Source of the DNA: Streptomyces lienomycini | Lineage (GTDB): Bacteria; Actinomycetota; Actinomycetes; Streptomycetales; Streptomycetaceae | Length of the DNA stretch: 64,000 nucleotides | Assembly (NCBI RefSeq): GCF_027947595.1 | Contig: NZ_CP116257.1 | Span: forward strand, 7,314,001-7,378,000 | Reading direction: 5' to 3' | The notes under the pieces: generated by a model | What the model was told of the DNA's origin: nothing | Database searches by the model: none | Seen by the model: only the letters and a program-made list of their open reading frames with translations | Part shown: piece by piece, positions 7,301-15,692 of the stretch | Layout: every line of letters begins with the position of its first letter | Numbering within the stretch: position 1 is the first letter of the stretch | Made by a program: the position numbers and the translations under genes

Positions 7301-9691
7301 TCACGTCGTACGTGCCGTCCCCGTGCCCTTCTCCGCGTCCAGCGCGTATACGCAGCGGTCCTTGCTGCACGCGTACACGATGCCGTCGCGGACGACCGGG
7401 GAGCCGGTGATCTCGCCGCCGGTGGCGAGCTTCCAGCGCAGGCGGCCGTCGTCGGCCTTCAGGGTGTAGAGCAGGTGGTCCGTCGAGCCGAAGTGGATGC
7501 GGCCCTCGGCGACCGCGGGGGCGCCCACGATGTCGCCGCCCGCCTGGAAGCGCCACTTGGGGGTGCCGGTGACCGCGTCCAGGGTGTAGAGGCCCTTGCC
7601 GCTGCCCACGTGGACGTGGCCGGCGGCGACCAGGACCGGGTCGGTCGAGGAGCGGGCCTCGGTCGCGATGCGCCAGCGGTCGCGGCCGTCGGTGGCGTCG
7701 AGGGCGTAGACGGTGCCGAGGTAGTCGGCGAGGTAGACCCCGCCGCCGGTCACCGCCGGGCCCGGCACGAAGGTGGGCGGGGCGAGGAAGACGGCCGGGG
7801 CCTCGAAGTGCCAGCGGACGTGGCCGGAGGCGACCTCCAGGGCGAGGACCCGGGTGCCGGCCGCGACGTACACGTAGCCGTCGGGGGCCTGGCCGAGGCG
7901 GACCGGGACGCCGCCGCAGGAGGCCGCGTCGCCGATCGGGTACGACCACCTCTCGTCGCCGGTACGGGCGTCCAGGGCGCGCAGCCGGGCGTCCTGCCAG
8001 ACGTACGCGGTGCCGTCGTGGAGCGCGGCGCCGGCCTCGGGGGACTCGAAGTCGGTCTGGGCGCCGGTGACCTCCCACAGCTTCTGGCCGGTCGAGGCCT
8101 CCCAGCCCTGGACGCCGCCGCCGCGGGTGGCGGTGAGGACCGTGCCCCGCTCGGCCTGGAGGGAGTACACCCAGGCGTCCGTCTGGACGCGCCAGAGGTC
8201 GGCGCCCTCGCGGGCGTCCAGGGCGAAGAGGGTGGGGCCGTCGGAGGCGTGGACGCGGCCGTCCGCGACCGCCATCGACCAGGCGACGTCCCGGGTCTTG
8301 AAGCGGCGCCGTCCGGTGGCCACGTCCAGGGCGTGCACCTCGAAGGAGGTGACGTAGACGAGTTCCCCGGCGACGCGGGGGGTGCCCCAGACGTCGTTGG
8401 ACATCCGGAACCGCCAGGGGCGCCAGCCGGCCGGCGAGGCCTCCGGGGACGGGGGCGGCACGGGCGGCGCGGCCGGTACGGCGGGGTCGGCGCCGTTGAC
8501 GCCGGGGCGCGGGCGGGACCAGGACGCGGCGAGGGCCGACTCCGGCGGGGGCGCGGCGACGGCGGCGGCGCGCATGTCGGCGACGCGCGGGCCGGGACCG
8601 ATGGGCACGGCCGCGCCGGCCAGCCGGACCGGACCGCCGTCGGGCACGGGTACCGCCGGTCCGTGCGCGGGCGGCGCCGGGACGACGGGGTCGTGCGAGG
8701 GCGGGGGCGGCAGCGGGGGCGCGGGGACGGCGGGGCGGCCGCCGGCCGGGCCCGGGCCGCGGCCGCCCGCCGTCGTGGCGGGCTTGATCGCGGGGCGTCC
8801 GCCCCGGCGTCCCTCGATCAGGCCCACGGCCCGTTCGGGCAGCCACGCGGAGGCCGTACCGCTGTCGTCGGAGCCGGAGCCGAAGAGGTGCGGGGCGAGC
8901 TGGGACTGGAGGTCGGCGGGGTTGGGGCGGCCGGTGGCCTCCATCTGCATGCAGGACTCGATGAGCGGGCGCAGCTCGTCGGGGAGGCCTTCCAGGTCGG
9001 GGCCCTCGCGCAGCAGCATGAAGACCGTCTCGACCGGGTTGGCCCCGTGGAAGGGCGGGTGGCCGGTGGCGGCGAAGACCAGCATGGAGCCGAGCGAGAA
9101 CACGTCACTGGCGCCGGTGACGCTGCGGGAGTCCTTCGCCTGCTCCGGGGACATGTAGGCGGGGGTGCCGACGGCGACGTTCGTCATGGTCAGGCGGGTG
9201 TTCGAGACGCCGGACGCGATGCCGAAGTCGATCACCCGGGGGCCGTCCTCGACGACGAGGACGTTGGAGGGCTTCAGGTCGCGGTGGACCAGTCCGGCGC
9301 CGTGGATCGACTGGAGCGCCTCGGCGACGCCCGCGGCCAGCCAGCGCACCGCCTGGGCCGGCATGGGGCCGCACTCGTTCACTATCTCCTCGAGGGAGGG
9401 AGCGGGCACGTAGGCCGTGGCCAGCCACGGCACGGCGGCGCGCGGGTCGGCGTCGACCACGGCGGCCGTGTAGAAGCCCGAGACCGCGCGGGCGGCCTCC
9501 ACCTCTCGGGTGAAGCGGACGCGGAACAGCTGGTCCTCCGCCAGCTCGGTGCGCACCGTCTTGATCGCCACGCGCCGCCCGGACGCCGAGCGCGCGAGAT
9601 AGACCAGCCCCATGCCGCCGGCGCCGAGCCGGCCCAGCACCTCGAACGGCCCGATGCGCCGCGGATCGTGCTGTGTCAGCTGATCCACCAC
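7301..9691 (-). CDS. afsK: AfsK: Ser/Thr protein kinase with C-terminal PQQ-like beta-propeller
   Basis: A 796-aa protein, close to the 799 aa of S. coelicolor AfsK. The kinase domain occupies residues 16-285: glycine loop GRLGAGGMG, catalytic Lys44, HRDLKPSN with Asp138, DFG Asp155 and an activation loop carrying Thr168, the reported autophosphorylation site. A Pro-rich linker (about 330-430) leads to a C-terminal domain of repeated YALDA/LYTLDA-type PQQ-propeller blades. AfsK phosphorylates AfsR and also DivIVA at hyphal tips. The GTG at 9691 follows GGGGAGGTGG and puts Lys44 and Thr168 at the published numbers, which supports this start over the longer frame. It lies close to its substrate gene afsR, as in S. 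coelicolor. Confidence 0.96.
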   Translation of the reverse strand: MVDQLTQHDPRRIGPFEVLGRLGAGGMGLVYLARSASGRRVAIKTVRTELAEDQLFRVRFTREVEAARAVSGFYTAAVVDADPRAAVPWLATAYVPAPSLEEIVNECGPMPAQAVRWLAAGVAEALQSIHGAGLVHRDLKPSNVLVVEDGPRVIDFGIASGVSNTRLTMTNVAVGTPAYMSPEQAKDSRSVTGASDVFSLGSMLVFAATGHPPFHGANPVETVFMLLREGPDLEGLPDELRPLIESCMQMEATGRPNPADLQSQLAPHLFGSGSDDSGTASAWLPERAVGLIEGRRGGRPAIKPATTAGGRGPGPAGGRPAVPAPPLPPPPSHDPVVPAPPAHGPAVPVPDGGPVRLAGAAVPIGPGPRVADMRAAAVAAPPPESALAASWSRPRPGVNGADPAVPAAPPVPPPSPEASPAGWRPWRFRMSNDVWGTPRVAGELVYVTSFEVHALDVATGRRRFKTRDVAWSMAVADGRVHASDGPTLFALDAREGADLWRVQTDAWVYSLQAERGTVLTATRGGGVQGWEASTGQKLWEVTGAQTDFESPEAGAALHDGTAYVWQDARLRALDARTGDERWSYPIGDAASCGGVPVRLGQAPDGYVYVAAGTRVLALEVASGHVRWHFEAPAVFLAPPTFVPGPAVTGGGVYLADYLGTVYALDATDGRDRWRIATEARSSTDPVLVAAGHVHVGSGKGLYTLDAVTGTPKWRFQAGGDIVGAPAVAEGRIHFGSTDHLLYTLKADDGRLRWKLATGGEITGSPVVRDGIVYACSKDRCVYALDAEKGTGTARTT

Positions 9692-9899
9692 TTGCCTGCC
9701 ACCTCCCCGTACGAGCCGCGCCACCCACATATGTACGCGACCGAAGTGCAGCGTCTCACCACCGCACGTCCGTGGCGCCACGCACCCCGATTCTTCCTGT
9801 CCGGAGCGCTGGTGGCGAACCTGGCGACAATCGGGGTGTCCTGCCTGATTACGGGCAAAGCTCAGAGCCTACGCCCGCGCCCGGCCCTGCGCATCCCGC

Positions 9900-10682
9900 T
9901 CAGCGCTGCAGGAGTGCGAACGACGCCCCCTGGCCGTCCGAGACGACGGCCGCCCTCCCGTACGACGTCTCGAAGGGCGGCACCCGCACCCGGCCGCCGA
10001 GCGCGGTCACCGCCCCGAGCGCGGCCTCGGCGTCCTCGACGAGGAAGTGGACGAGGAAGTGCGGCGGCATCTCGGCGGGGAAGACGTCGGAGACCGGGGC
10101 GCGGCCGAAGTCGGGAGAGGCATCCGGGCCGAAGAGCGCGTCGTGGAACAGGTCGCCGTAGAAGGCGTTGGCGGCCTCGGTGTCCCGGGTGTACAGCTCG
10201 GCCCAGGCGAAGGCGCCGGGCTCGTGGCGGCGTCCGAAGCCGGTGCGGCGGCCCGGCTGCCAGAGCCCGAAGACCGCGCCCTGGGGGTCCGCGGCGAGGG
10301 CCGCGGTGCCCAGGTCGCCGACCGGGTGGGGCGGGGTGACGACCTGGCCGCCGCCCGCCCGGATCCGCCCGGCCAGGGCGGCGGCGTCGGGGGTGTGGAA
10401 GTACACGGACCACACGGTGGGCATCCGGCCGTCCGTCTTGCGGACCAGCGCGGCGACGGGCTCGCCGTCCAGGCACGCCCGCACGGACCGCCCCGCGTCC
10501 CCCGCGCCCTGCGCGTTCCCCGCGGGCGACTCCTCCTCGAAGGTCCAGCCGAACAGCTCGCCGTAGAAACGCTTGCCCGCCTCCACGTCGGAGAGCTGTG
10601 CGTCCACCCAGCAGGGAACACCCTCCCGGTGGTCGGACGGACGGGCTGACGCCCTCTTCTCGGATGCCCCGTTTTCGGCCAT
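9900..10682 (-). CDS. VOC-family protein with two glyoxalase-like modules, upstream of afsK
   Basis: A 260-aa protein with two vicinal-oxygen-chelate modules: residues about 20-145 (PCWVDAQLSDVEAGKRFYGELFGW) and 155-258 (FAWAELYTRDTEAANAFYGDLF). Each ends in a GxxFGLW or GASFALLQ strand. Metal ligands typical of true glyoxalases are not convincing, so it may be a binding protein. It sits directly upstream of afsK on the same strand, 208 bp away. A -10-like TACTTT ends 6 nt before the ATG, which suggests a leaderless mRNA. In size and position it may correspond to the AfsK-binding inhibitor KbpA (252 aa in S. coelicolor), but I could not verify that. Confidence 0.8.
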   Translation of the reverse strand: MAENGASEKRASARPSDHREGVPCWVDAQLSDVEAGKRFYGELFGWTFEEESPAGNAQGAGDAGRSVRACLDGEPVAALVRKTDGRMPTVWSVYFHTPDAAALAGRIRAGGGQVVTPPHPVGDLGTAALAADPQGAVFGLWQPGRRTGFGRRHEPGAFAWAELYTRDTEAANAFYGDLFHDALFGPDASPDFGRAPVSDVFPAEMPPHFLVHFLVEDAEAALGAVTALGGRVRVPPFETSYGRAAVVSDGQGASFALLQR

Positions 10683-10805
10683 GCCGTCAAAGTAACCGCG
10701 ACGCCCGCACCGCGCAGACCAGGCACACCAGTCCCTCTCCGCTCCCGCACCCCATTTGCAGTCGGCCGAATCGCGCTCGGATCACCCGTCGGTAAGCTGA
10801 CCGGC

Positions 10806-11453
10806 ATGACAGGACAAGTGCGTACCGTCGACGGCCGCGTGGCCGGTCGACGTGGGCAGGCGACCAGGCAGAAACTGCTCGACTGCCTCAGTGAAATGCT
10901 CAGCTCCTCCCCCTATCGCGATGTCAAAGTCATCGATGTCGCCCGCAAGGCGGGCACGTCGCCCGCGACCTTCTACCAGTACTTCCCGGACGTCGAGGGC
11001 GCCGTTCTGGAGATCGCCGAGCGTATGGCCGCCGAGAGTTCCTCGCTGGCCGAACTGACGGCGGACCGCTCCTGGGTCGGCAAGGCCGGCTGGCAGACGG
11101 CTCAGGAACTCGTCGACGGATTCCTGGAGTTCTGGAGGAAGAACGACGCGATTCTCCGAGTCGTGGATCTCGGCGCGGCGGAGGGCGACAAACGGTTCTC
11201 CAAGATCCGCATGAAGATCCTGAATTCGGTGAATTCCTCCCTCGCGGATTCCGTGGCCGATCTTCAGGCCAAGGGCCGGGTCGACAAGGACGTGAACCCC
11301 GCGGCCGTCGCCGGGTCACTGGTCGTCATGCTCGCGGCCGCCGCTTCGCACCAGAAGGGTTTCTCCTCGTGGGGTGTGAAACAGGCTGAACTCAAGCCCA
11401 CTCTCGCCCTGTTGACGTATCTCGGCATCACCGGGAAGAAGCCCTCGAAGTAG
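10806..11453 (+). CDS. TetR/AcrR-family regulator
   Basis: A 215-aa regulator. Residues 15-65 hold the TetR helix-turn-helix (RRGQATRQKLLDCLSEML followed by DVARKAGTSPATFYQYFPDVEGAVLEIAE). The C-terminal ligand domain is all-helical. A TAAGCT hexamer at 10793-10798 lies 7 nt before the ATG, so the transcript is probably leaderless. The middle of the gene uses many A/T-ending codons (AAT, GAT, ATT, CTT), unlike its neighbours. It is divergent from the VOC/afsK genes with a 123-bp shared promoter region. Its ligand and targets are unknown. Confidence 0.88.
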   Translation: MTGQVRTVDGRVAGRRGQATRQKLLDCLSEMLSSSPYRDVKVIDVARKAGTSPATFYQYFPDVEGAVLEIAERMAAESSSLAELTADRSWVGKAGWQTAQELVDGFLEFWRKNDAILRVVDLGAAEGDKRFSKIRMKILNSVNSSLADSVADLQAKGRVDKDVNPAAVAGSLVVMLAAAASHQKGFSSWGVKQAELKPTLALLTYLGITGKKPSK

Positions 11454-11718
11454 TACGCCGCGCGGCAGCCTGTCATCTTTGCCGCGTCTCCTGCCCGCCG
11501 TGCCTCCGGCTCGTACGCCTGCCCCTTGGACCTTTCGCCCGCCCCGTCGGCCGCCCCCGCTCGGACTCGGCGACCGTGCCCCGGCCCCTCCGGCCGCACC
11601 GACACGGCGTCCAGCGCCTCGAAGTCCAGCCCCGCGGTGGCCGCGGACGGGGAACAGCCGCCCGCCCGCCCGCTGTTGTGCCAACCGACCGTGCCCGCAC
11701 CAGCTGGAGGAGACCTCG

Positions 11719-12144
11719 ATGGCCCTGACCCGCGCAGAGCGTGAGACGTTCCTGGCCGAGCCGCACATCGCCGCACTGGCGGTCGACGCGCAGGCGGGCC
11801 GTGCCCCGCTGACCGTGCCGATCTGGTACCAGTACGAGCCCGGCGGCGAGGTGTGGATCATGACCGGACTCGACAGCCGCAAGAACAAGCTGATCCGCGA
11901 GGCGGGCCGGTTCTCCCTGATGGTCGACCGGCTGGAGCCCACCGTCCGCTACGTGTCGGTGGAGGGCCCGGTCGTCGGGACGCTCACCGCGACCGAGGCG
12001 CACCTGCGGGAGATGTCCGCGCGCTACCTCCCCGCCGAGAAGGTCGACGACTACGTCGCCTTCTCCCAGGCGAGCCACGGCGATCAGGTCGTCGTCCGGA
12101 TGCGCCCCGAGCGCTGGCTCTCCTCCGACCTGGGCTCCGTGTGA
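11719..12144 (+). CDS. Pyridoxamine 5'-phosphate oxidase-fold (PPOX) protein
   Basis: A 141-aa single-domain split-barrel protein: AERETFLAEPHIAALAVDAQAGRAPLTVPIWYQYEPGGEVWIMT is the usual opening of small FMN- or F420-binding PPOX proteins, followed by the SRKNKLIREAGRFSLMVD strand-turn. Such proteins are often oxidoreductases of unknown substrate. The ATG at 11719 has a strong CTGGAGGAGA ribosome-binding site. The stop overlaps the next gene's GTG by 4 nt (GTGA), indicating translational coupling with a second PNPOx-fold gene. The 265 bp upstream show no gene or clear signal. Confidence 0.82.
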   Translation: MALTRAERETFLAEPHIAALAVDAQAGRAPLTVPIWYQYEPGGEVWIMTGLDSRKNKLIREAGRFSLMVDRLEPTVRYVSVEGPVVGTLTATEAHLREMSARYLPAEKVDDYVAFSQASHGDQVVVRMRPERWLSSDLGSV

Positions 12145-12806
12145 GCGACCTGCCCGAGCTGCTCAGGTCGCTGCGGGTGTGGGACGCCGCGGTCACCGAG
12201 CTGCCGCCCTTCGACCCGTCCACCGCGCCCGGCGACCCGCTGGAGCTGTTCACCCGGTGGTTCGCCGAGGCGGTCGCGGCCGGGGAGCGCGAGCCGCACA
12301 CGGTGTCGCTGGCCACGGCGGACGCCGAGGGCCTGCCCGACGCGCGGATCGTGATGCTGCACGGCGCGGACACGGACGGCTGGGCGTTCGCCACACACGC
12401 CGGCAGCCGCAAGGGCCGCCACCTCGCCACCCGCCCGTACGCCGCGCTCGTCTTCTACTGGCCGGCGCTGGGCCGCCAGGTGCGGGTACGCGGCCCGGTC
12501 TCCACTGCCCCGGCCGAGCAGGCGCGGGCCGATCTGCACGCGCGGTCGGCGGGCGCCCTGGCCGCGGCCCTCACCGGGCGGCAGAGCGAGGAGCTGGCGT
12601 CGGCCGAGGAGCTGGCCCGCGTCTCCCAGGCGGCCTGGGAGCGGGCCGGGCGGGAACCGGACGCGCCGGTACCGAGCTGGACGCTGTACCGGCTGCGCCC
12701 CGACGAGGTCGAGTTCTTCCAGGGGGACGCCCGCCGGCGCCACGTACGGCTGTCCTACCGGCGTGCGGAGGACGGCGGTTGGGACCGGCGGCTGCTGTGG
12801 CCGTGA
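12141..12806 (+). CDS. Pyridoxal 5'-phosphate synthase-like (PNPOx-family) flavoprotein
   Basis: A 221-aa protein with full PNPOx layout: PLELFTRWFAEAVAAGEREPHTVSLAT, a PDARIVMLHGAD strand, SRKGRHLATRPYAALVFYW and a C-terminal VEFFQGDARRRHVRLSY block that corresponds to the FMN/PLP-binding tail of PdxH. In that tail the usual VEFWQG-RLHDR residues are partly changed (W to F, H-D to H-V), so it may act on a different substrate. The true pdxH is at 40 kb. The GTG start overlaps the previous stop by 4 nt, so the pair forms an operon. Confidence 0.75.
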   Translation: MSDLPELLRSLRVWDAAVTELPPFDPSTAPGDPLELFTRWFAEAVAAGEREPHTVSLATADAEGLPDARIVMLHGADTDGWAFATHAGSRKGRHLATRPYAALVFYWPALGRQVRVRGPVSTAPAEQARADLHARSAGALAAALTGRQSEELASAEELARVSQAAWERAGREPDAPVPSWTLYRLRPDEVEFFQGDARRRHVRLSYRRAEDGGWDRRLLWP

Positions 12807-12855
12807 GCGGCGCTCACCGCGCGGCGGGCAGCCACCGCGCACCGGCGTCCGGCGC

Positions 12856-13473
12856 TCAGCTCGCGCCGGGCGCCGTCGGTTCCTCGTCCGTCGCCAGACG
12901 CGCGTGCAGGTGCACGTCCCGGAACGCGTCGTGCCGACCCGCCTCGAACATCGCCTCGCGCAGGGTGCCCTCGGCCACGTAGCCGCTCCGCTCGGCGACC
13001 CGGCAGGAGGCGTCGTGCCCGACGGCGTGGCCGAGTTCCAGGCGGTGCAGGCCGAGTTCGGCGTAGGCCCAGCGGGAGGCGAGGAGCAGGGCCCGGGTGG
13101 CGACGCCGCGGCCGCGGGCCTCGGCCAGCACCCAGTAGCCGACCCGGGCCACCCTCATCTGCCTGCTGATCTCGTTGACGCTGATTCCGCCCAGCGTCGT
13201 ACCGCTCTCGTCGTCCGTGATCCGGAACGACGCCGACCTGCCGTCCGCCGCGTCGCGCGCCCGTGCGCGCAGCGACTCGCGGGCCCCGGCGAGGTCGGTC
13301 CAGAGCTTGAGCGGCGTGTTCCAGCGCTGGAAGTCGGGGTCCAGGTGGCCGCGCAGCCACGCTTGCGCGTCGGCGTCCGAACCGGCGTCCCAGGCGGCCA
13401 GGCGCAGGCCGTGGCCGCGCGGTTCGGTGCGGGAGAGGGCGGGGTCGAGGGTGTGCAGACGTGTGTGGGCCAT
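12856..13473 (-). CDS. GNAT N-acetyltransferase, RimJ/RimL type
   Basis: A 205-aa acetyltransferase. The acetyl-CoA-binding segment is VGYWVLAEARGRGVATRALLLASRWAYAELGLHRLEL, followed by the RimJ-type NDASCRVAERSGY-like helix (HDASCRVAERSGYVAEGTLREA). The protein opens with a strand typical of the family (LRLAAWDAGSDADAQAWL). It may acetylate an N-terminal amine or a small molecule; the substrate is unknown. The ATG at 13473 is favoured because translation further upstream would run through unrelated sequence. It is divergent from the flavoprotein gene with 99 bp between starts. Confidence 0.82.
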   Translation of the reverse strand: MAHTRLHTLDPALSRTEPRGHGLRLAAWDAGSDADAQAWLRGHLDPDFQRWNTPLKLWTDLAGARESLRARARDAADGRSASFRITDDESGTTLGGISVNEISRQMRVARVGYWVLAEARGRGVATRALLLASRWAYAELGLHRLELGHAVGHDASCRVAERSGYVAEGTLREAMFEAGRHDAFRDVHLHARLATDEEPTAPGAS

Positions 13474-13572
13474 CCGTCCATTCAATCCGACGGCGGCGGT
13501 CCGTGACCGATCCGCAACCGATTCCGGTCTTGACCGAGACCCATCAAGCGGGTGCGCGCATACGCTCGCCGC

Positions 13573-14778
13573 ATGGCCGACTCCACAGCGTCCGCTGACC
13601 CGCAGCAGCCCGCACACCCCGCGGACCGCCCCGTGTACGTCATAGGCGCCGGTCCCGGCGGTCTCGCCGTCGCGCACGCGCTGCGCGCCCGGGGTCTGCG
13701 GGCCGTGGTCCTGGAGCGGGCCGACGGCGTCGGTTCCTCCTGGCGGCGCCACTACGACCGGCTGCGGCTGCACACCACCCGCCGGCTGTCGGCACTGCCC
13801 GGCCTGCCGATGCCGCGCCGCTTCGGGCGGTGGGTGGCCCGCGACGACGTGGTGCGCTACCTGGAGAAGTACGCCGAGCACCACCAGCTGGAGATCGTCA
13901 CCGGGGTCGAGGTCTTCCGCGTCGAGCGCGCTCCCGACGGCGCGGGCTGGCTGCTGCACGCCTCCGGGGGCCGGGAGCTGACCGGCGCCGCGGTGGTGGT
14001 CGCCACCGGGTACAACCACACCCCGCGGGTGCCCGAGTGGCCCGGCCGGGACACGTACACCGGGGAGTTCCGGCACGCCGCCGAGTACCGTGTCCCGGCC
14101 CCGTACGCCGGTCGGGACGTGCTGGTGGTCGGGGTCGGCAACACGGGTGCGGAGATCGCCGTGGACCTGGTGGAGGGCGGGGCCGCCCGGGTCCGGCTCT
14201 CGGTGCGCACGGCGCCGCACATCGTGCGCCGCTCGACCGCCGGGTGGCCCGCCCAGTACACCGGCGTCCTGTGCCGGCGGCTGCCGGTCGCGCTGGTCGA
14301 CCGGCTGGCCCGGCCGGTGGCCCGGATGAGCGTGCCCGACCTGTCGGCCCAGGGGCTGCCGCGTCCCGGCACCGGGCTCTACAGCCGGGTCGCGCAGGGC
14401 GCCATCCCGGTGCAGGACGTCGGCCTGATCGACGCGGTGCGCGCGGGCCGGGTGGAGGTCGTCGCCGCGATGGACGGCTTCGAGGACGGCAAGGTCCTCC
14501 TGGCCGACGGCACCCGCGTCGCCCCCGACGCGGTGATCGCGGCCACGGGGTACCGGCGGGGCCTGGAGGGCCTGGTCGGCCACCTCGGCGTCCTCGACGA
14601 CACCGGCCGGCCGGTCGCCCACGGGGGCCGCGCCCCGGCCGGTGCGCCCGGCCTGTACTTCACCGGGTTCACCAATCCGATCAGCGGGATGCTGCGGGAG
14701 CTGTCGATCGACGCGGGCCGGATCGCCGGGGCGGTGGCGAAACGGGAGGCGGGGCGGGTGTCACGCCTGCCGGGCTGA
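13573..14778 (+). CDS. Flavin-containing monooxygenase / NAD(P)-binding oxidoreductase
   Basis: A 401-aa two-dinucleotide-fold flavoprotein. GAGPGGLAVAHALRARG near residue 20 binds FAD. VVGVGNTGAEIAVDL near residue 180 binds NAD(P)H. VVVATGYNHTPRVPEWPG and the late AVIAATGYRRGL are the ATG-type motifs of CzcO/FMO-like enzymes. A TACGCT hexamer ends 6 nt before the ATG, so the mRNA is probably leaderless, which also argues for this start rather than the GTG at 13552. It could be a Baeyer-Villiger or N-hydroxylating enzyme; the substrate cannot be told from sequence. The next gene converges 3 bp downstream. Confidence 0.84.
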   Translation: MADSTASADPQQPAHPADRPVYVIGAGPGGLAVAHALRARGLRAVVLERADGVGSSWRRHYDRLRLHTTRRLSALPGLPMPRRFGRWVARDDVVRYLEKYAEHHQLEIVTGVEVFRVERAPDGAGWLLHASGGRELTGAAVVVATGYNHTPRVPEWPGRDTYTGEFRHAAEYRVPAPYAGRDVLVVGVGNTGAEIAVDLVEGGAARVRLSVRTAPHIVRRSTAGWPAQYTGVLCRRLPVALVDRLARPVARMSVPDLSAQGLPRPGTGLYSRVAQGAIPVQDVGLIDAVRAGRVEVVAAMDGFEDGKVLLADGTRVAPDAVIAATGYRRGLEGLVGHLGVLDDTGRPVAHGGRAPAGAPGLYFTGFTNPISGMLRELSIDAGRIAGAVAKREAGRVSRLPG

Positions 14779-14781
14779 GCC

Positions 14782-15672
14782 TCAGCGCCGGGTGAGGACG
14801 CGCAGGTCACCGGAGTCGGGGTCGCCGAGCAGCACGAAGAGTTCCGGGTCCTGTTCGGTGCCGCCGACCGTCCAGTACGTTTCCCCGCCGCACTCGCCGT
14901 CGGGGCGCAGGAGGACGGCGTCGCGGTCGGTGTTCAGGAACTCGTTGTCCCGTTCGAGCGTCCACGTGCCGGTCCCGTCGCACACGGAGAAGTCACCCTC
15001 CTCGCCGGCACCCCGTCGGGCCGGCAGGCGGGTCAGCTCGGCCCGTCCGGCCGGGTTCAGCCGCAGCAGGCTCCCGTGCGCGCCGTGCCAGTCCCCGGCG
15101 AGCTGGCCGGCGGCCATCCGAGGGGGCTCGTAGTCGTCGGTCAGGGCCGCCGCCGGTATGCCGCACCCGACGAAGAGGACGAAGCTCGCGACCGCCGAAC
15201 CGAGCCAGACCCTCCGCCCTCTCCACGGCCGTCCGCGCAGGCGGTCGAGGACCAGCACCGGCAGGACACCGACCCCGGCGAACCACGGGAGGGTGTCGCC
15301 GAGCGGCCACCCCCACAGCAGGCGTCCCAGCACCGACCAGCCGGCGCCGATCAGTACGGAGACGCCCAGGTGCCAGGCCCACTCCGGGCCCCGGAGGGCG
15401 CCGGGCCGCAGGCCGGCCAGGGCCGCCGCGGGTGTGATCTGCAAGGTCGCGTGCACGAGCCCGAGCAGTGGCAGAACCACCGGCACGCAGCAGATGCCCA
15501 GGTAGGCGCCGCCCGGGTACCCGTAGTCGTCCCCGCCCGCCTCCAGGGCGAGCCACCACGCCAGCCACACCAGCGGCAGCTGTCCCGCGCACAGCGCGGC
15601 CGCCCTGTTCCATTCGTCGTTCGGCCGCACGGGCCGCCGGCCACCGGGATTCCCCGTCTCCCCCCACCCCAT
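14782..15672 (-). CDS. Multi-pass membrane protein of unknown function
   Basis: A 296-aa protein. The N-terminal 170 residues hold four or five hydrophobic helices (LCAGQLPLVWLAWWLAL, YLGICCVPVVLPLLGLVH, HLGVSVLIGAGWSVLG, FAGVGVLPVLVLD, SAVASFVLFVGCGIPAA). The C-terminal 120 residues form a soluble beta-rich domain (AGDWHGAHGSLLRLNPAGRAEL, CDGTGTWTLERD, YWTVGGTEQDPELFVLLGD) that is probably outside the cell. That domain recalls small Streptomyces lipoprotein folds that measure charge or bind ligands. I recognise no named family. It is followed 20 bp downstream by the MFS gene's end, on the same strand. Confidence 0.65.
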   Translation of the reverse strand: MGWGETGNPGGRRPVRPNDEWNRAAALCAGQLPLVWLAWWLALEAGGDDYGYPGGAYLGICCVPVVLPLLGLVHATLQITPAAALAGLRPGALRGPEWAWHLGVSVLIGAGWSVLGRLLWGWPLGDTLPWFAGVGVLPVLVLDRLRGRPWRGRRVWLGSAVASFVLFVGCGIPAAALTDDYEPPRMAAGQLAGDWHGAHGSLLRLNPAGRAELTRLPARRGAGEEGDFSVCDGTGTWTLERDNEFLNTDRDAVLLRPDGECGGETYWTVGGTEQDPELFVLLGDPDSGDLRVLTRR

Positions 15673-15692
15673 GCCCGCACCCTACGACCCGC

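Noticed and set aside
7475..10339. A 954-codon + strand frame opposite afsK and the VOC gene
   Set aside because: It is the antisense shadow of AfsK, whose kinase motifs and published residue numbers fit exactly; it has no domains of its own.
12141..12806. This PNPOx-family gene as the genuine pdxH
   Set aside because: Its C-terminal block has lost the conserved W and D of PdxH, and a better match with all residues is at 40013-40738.
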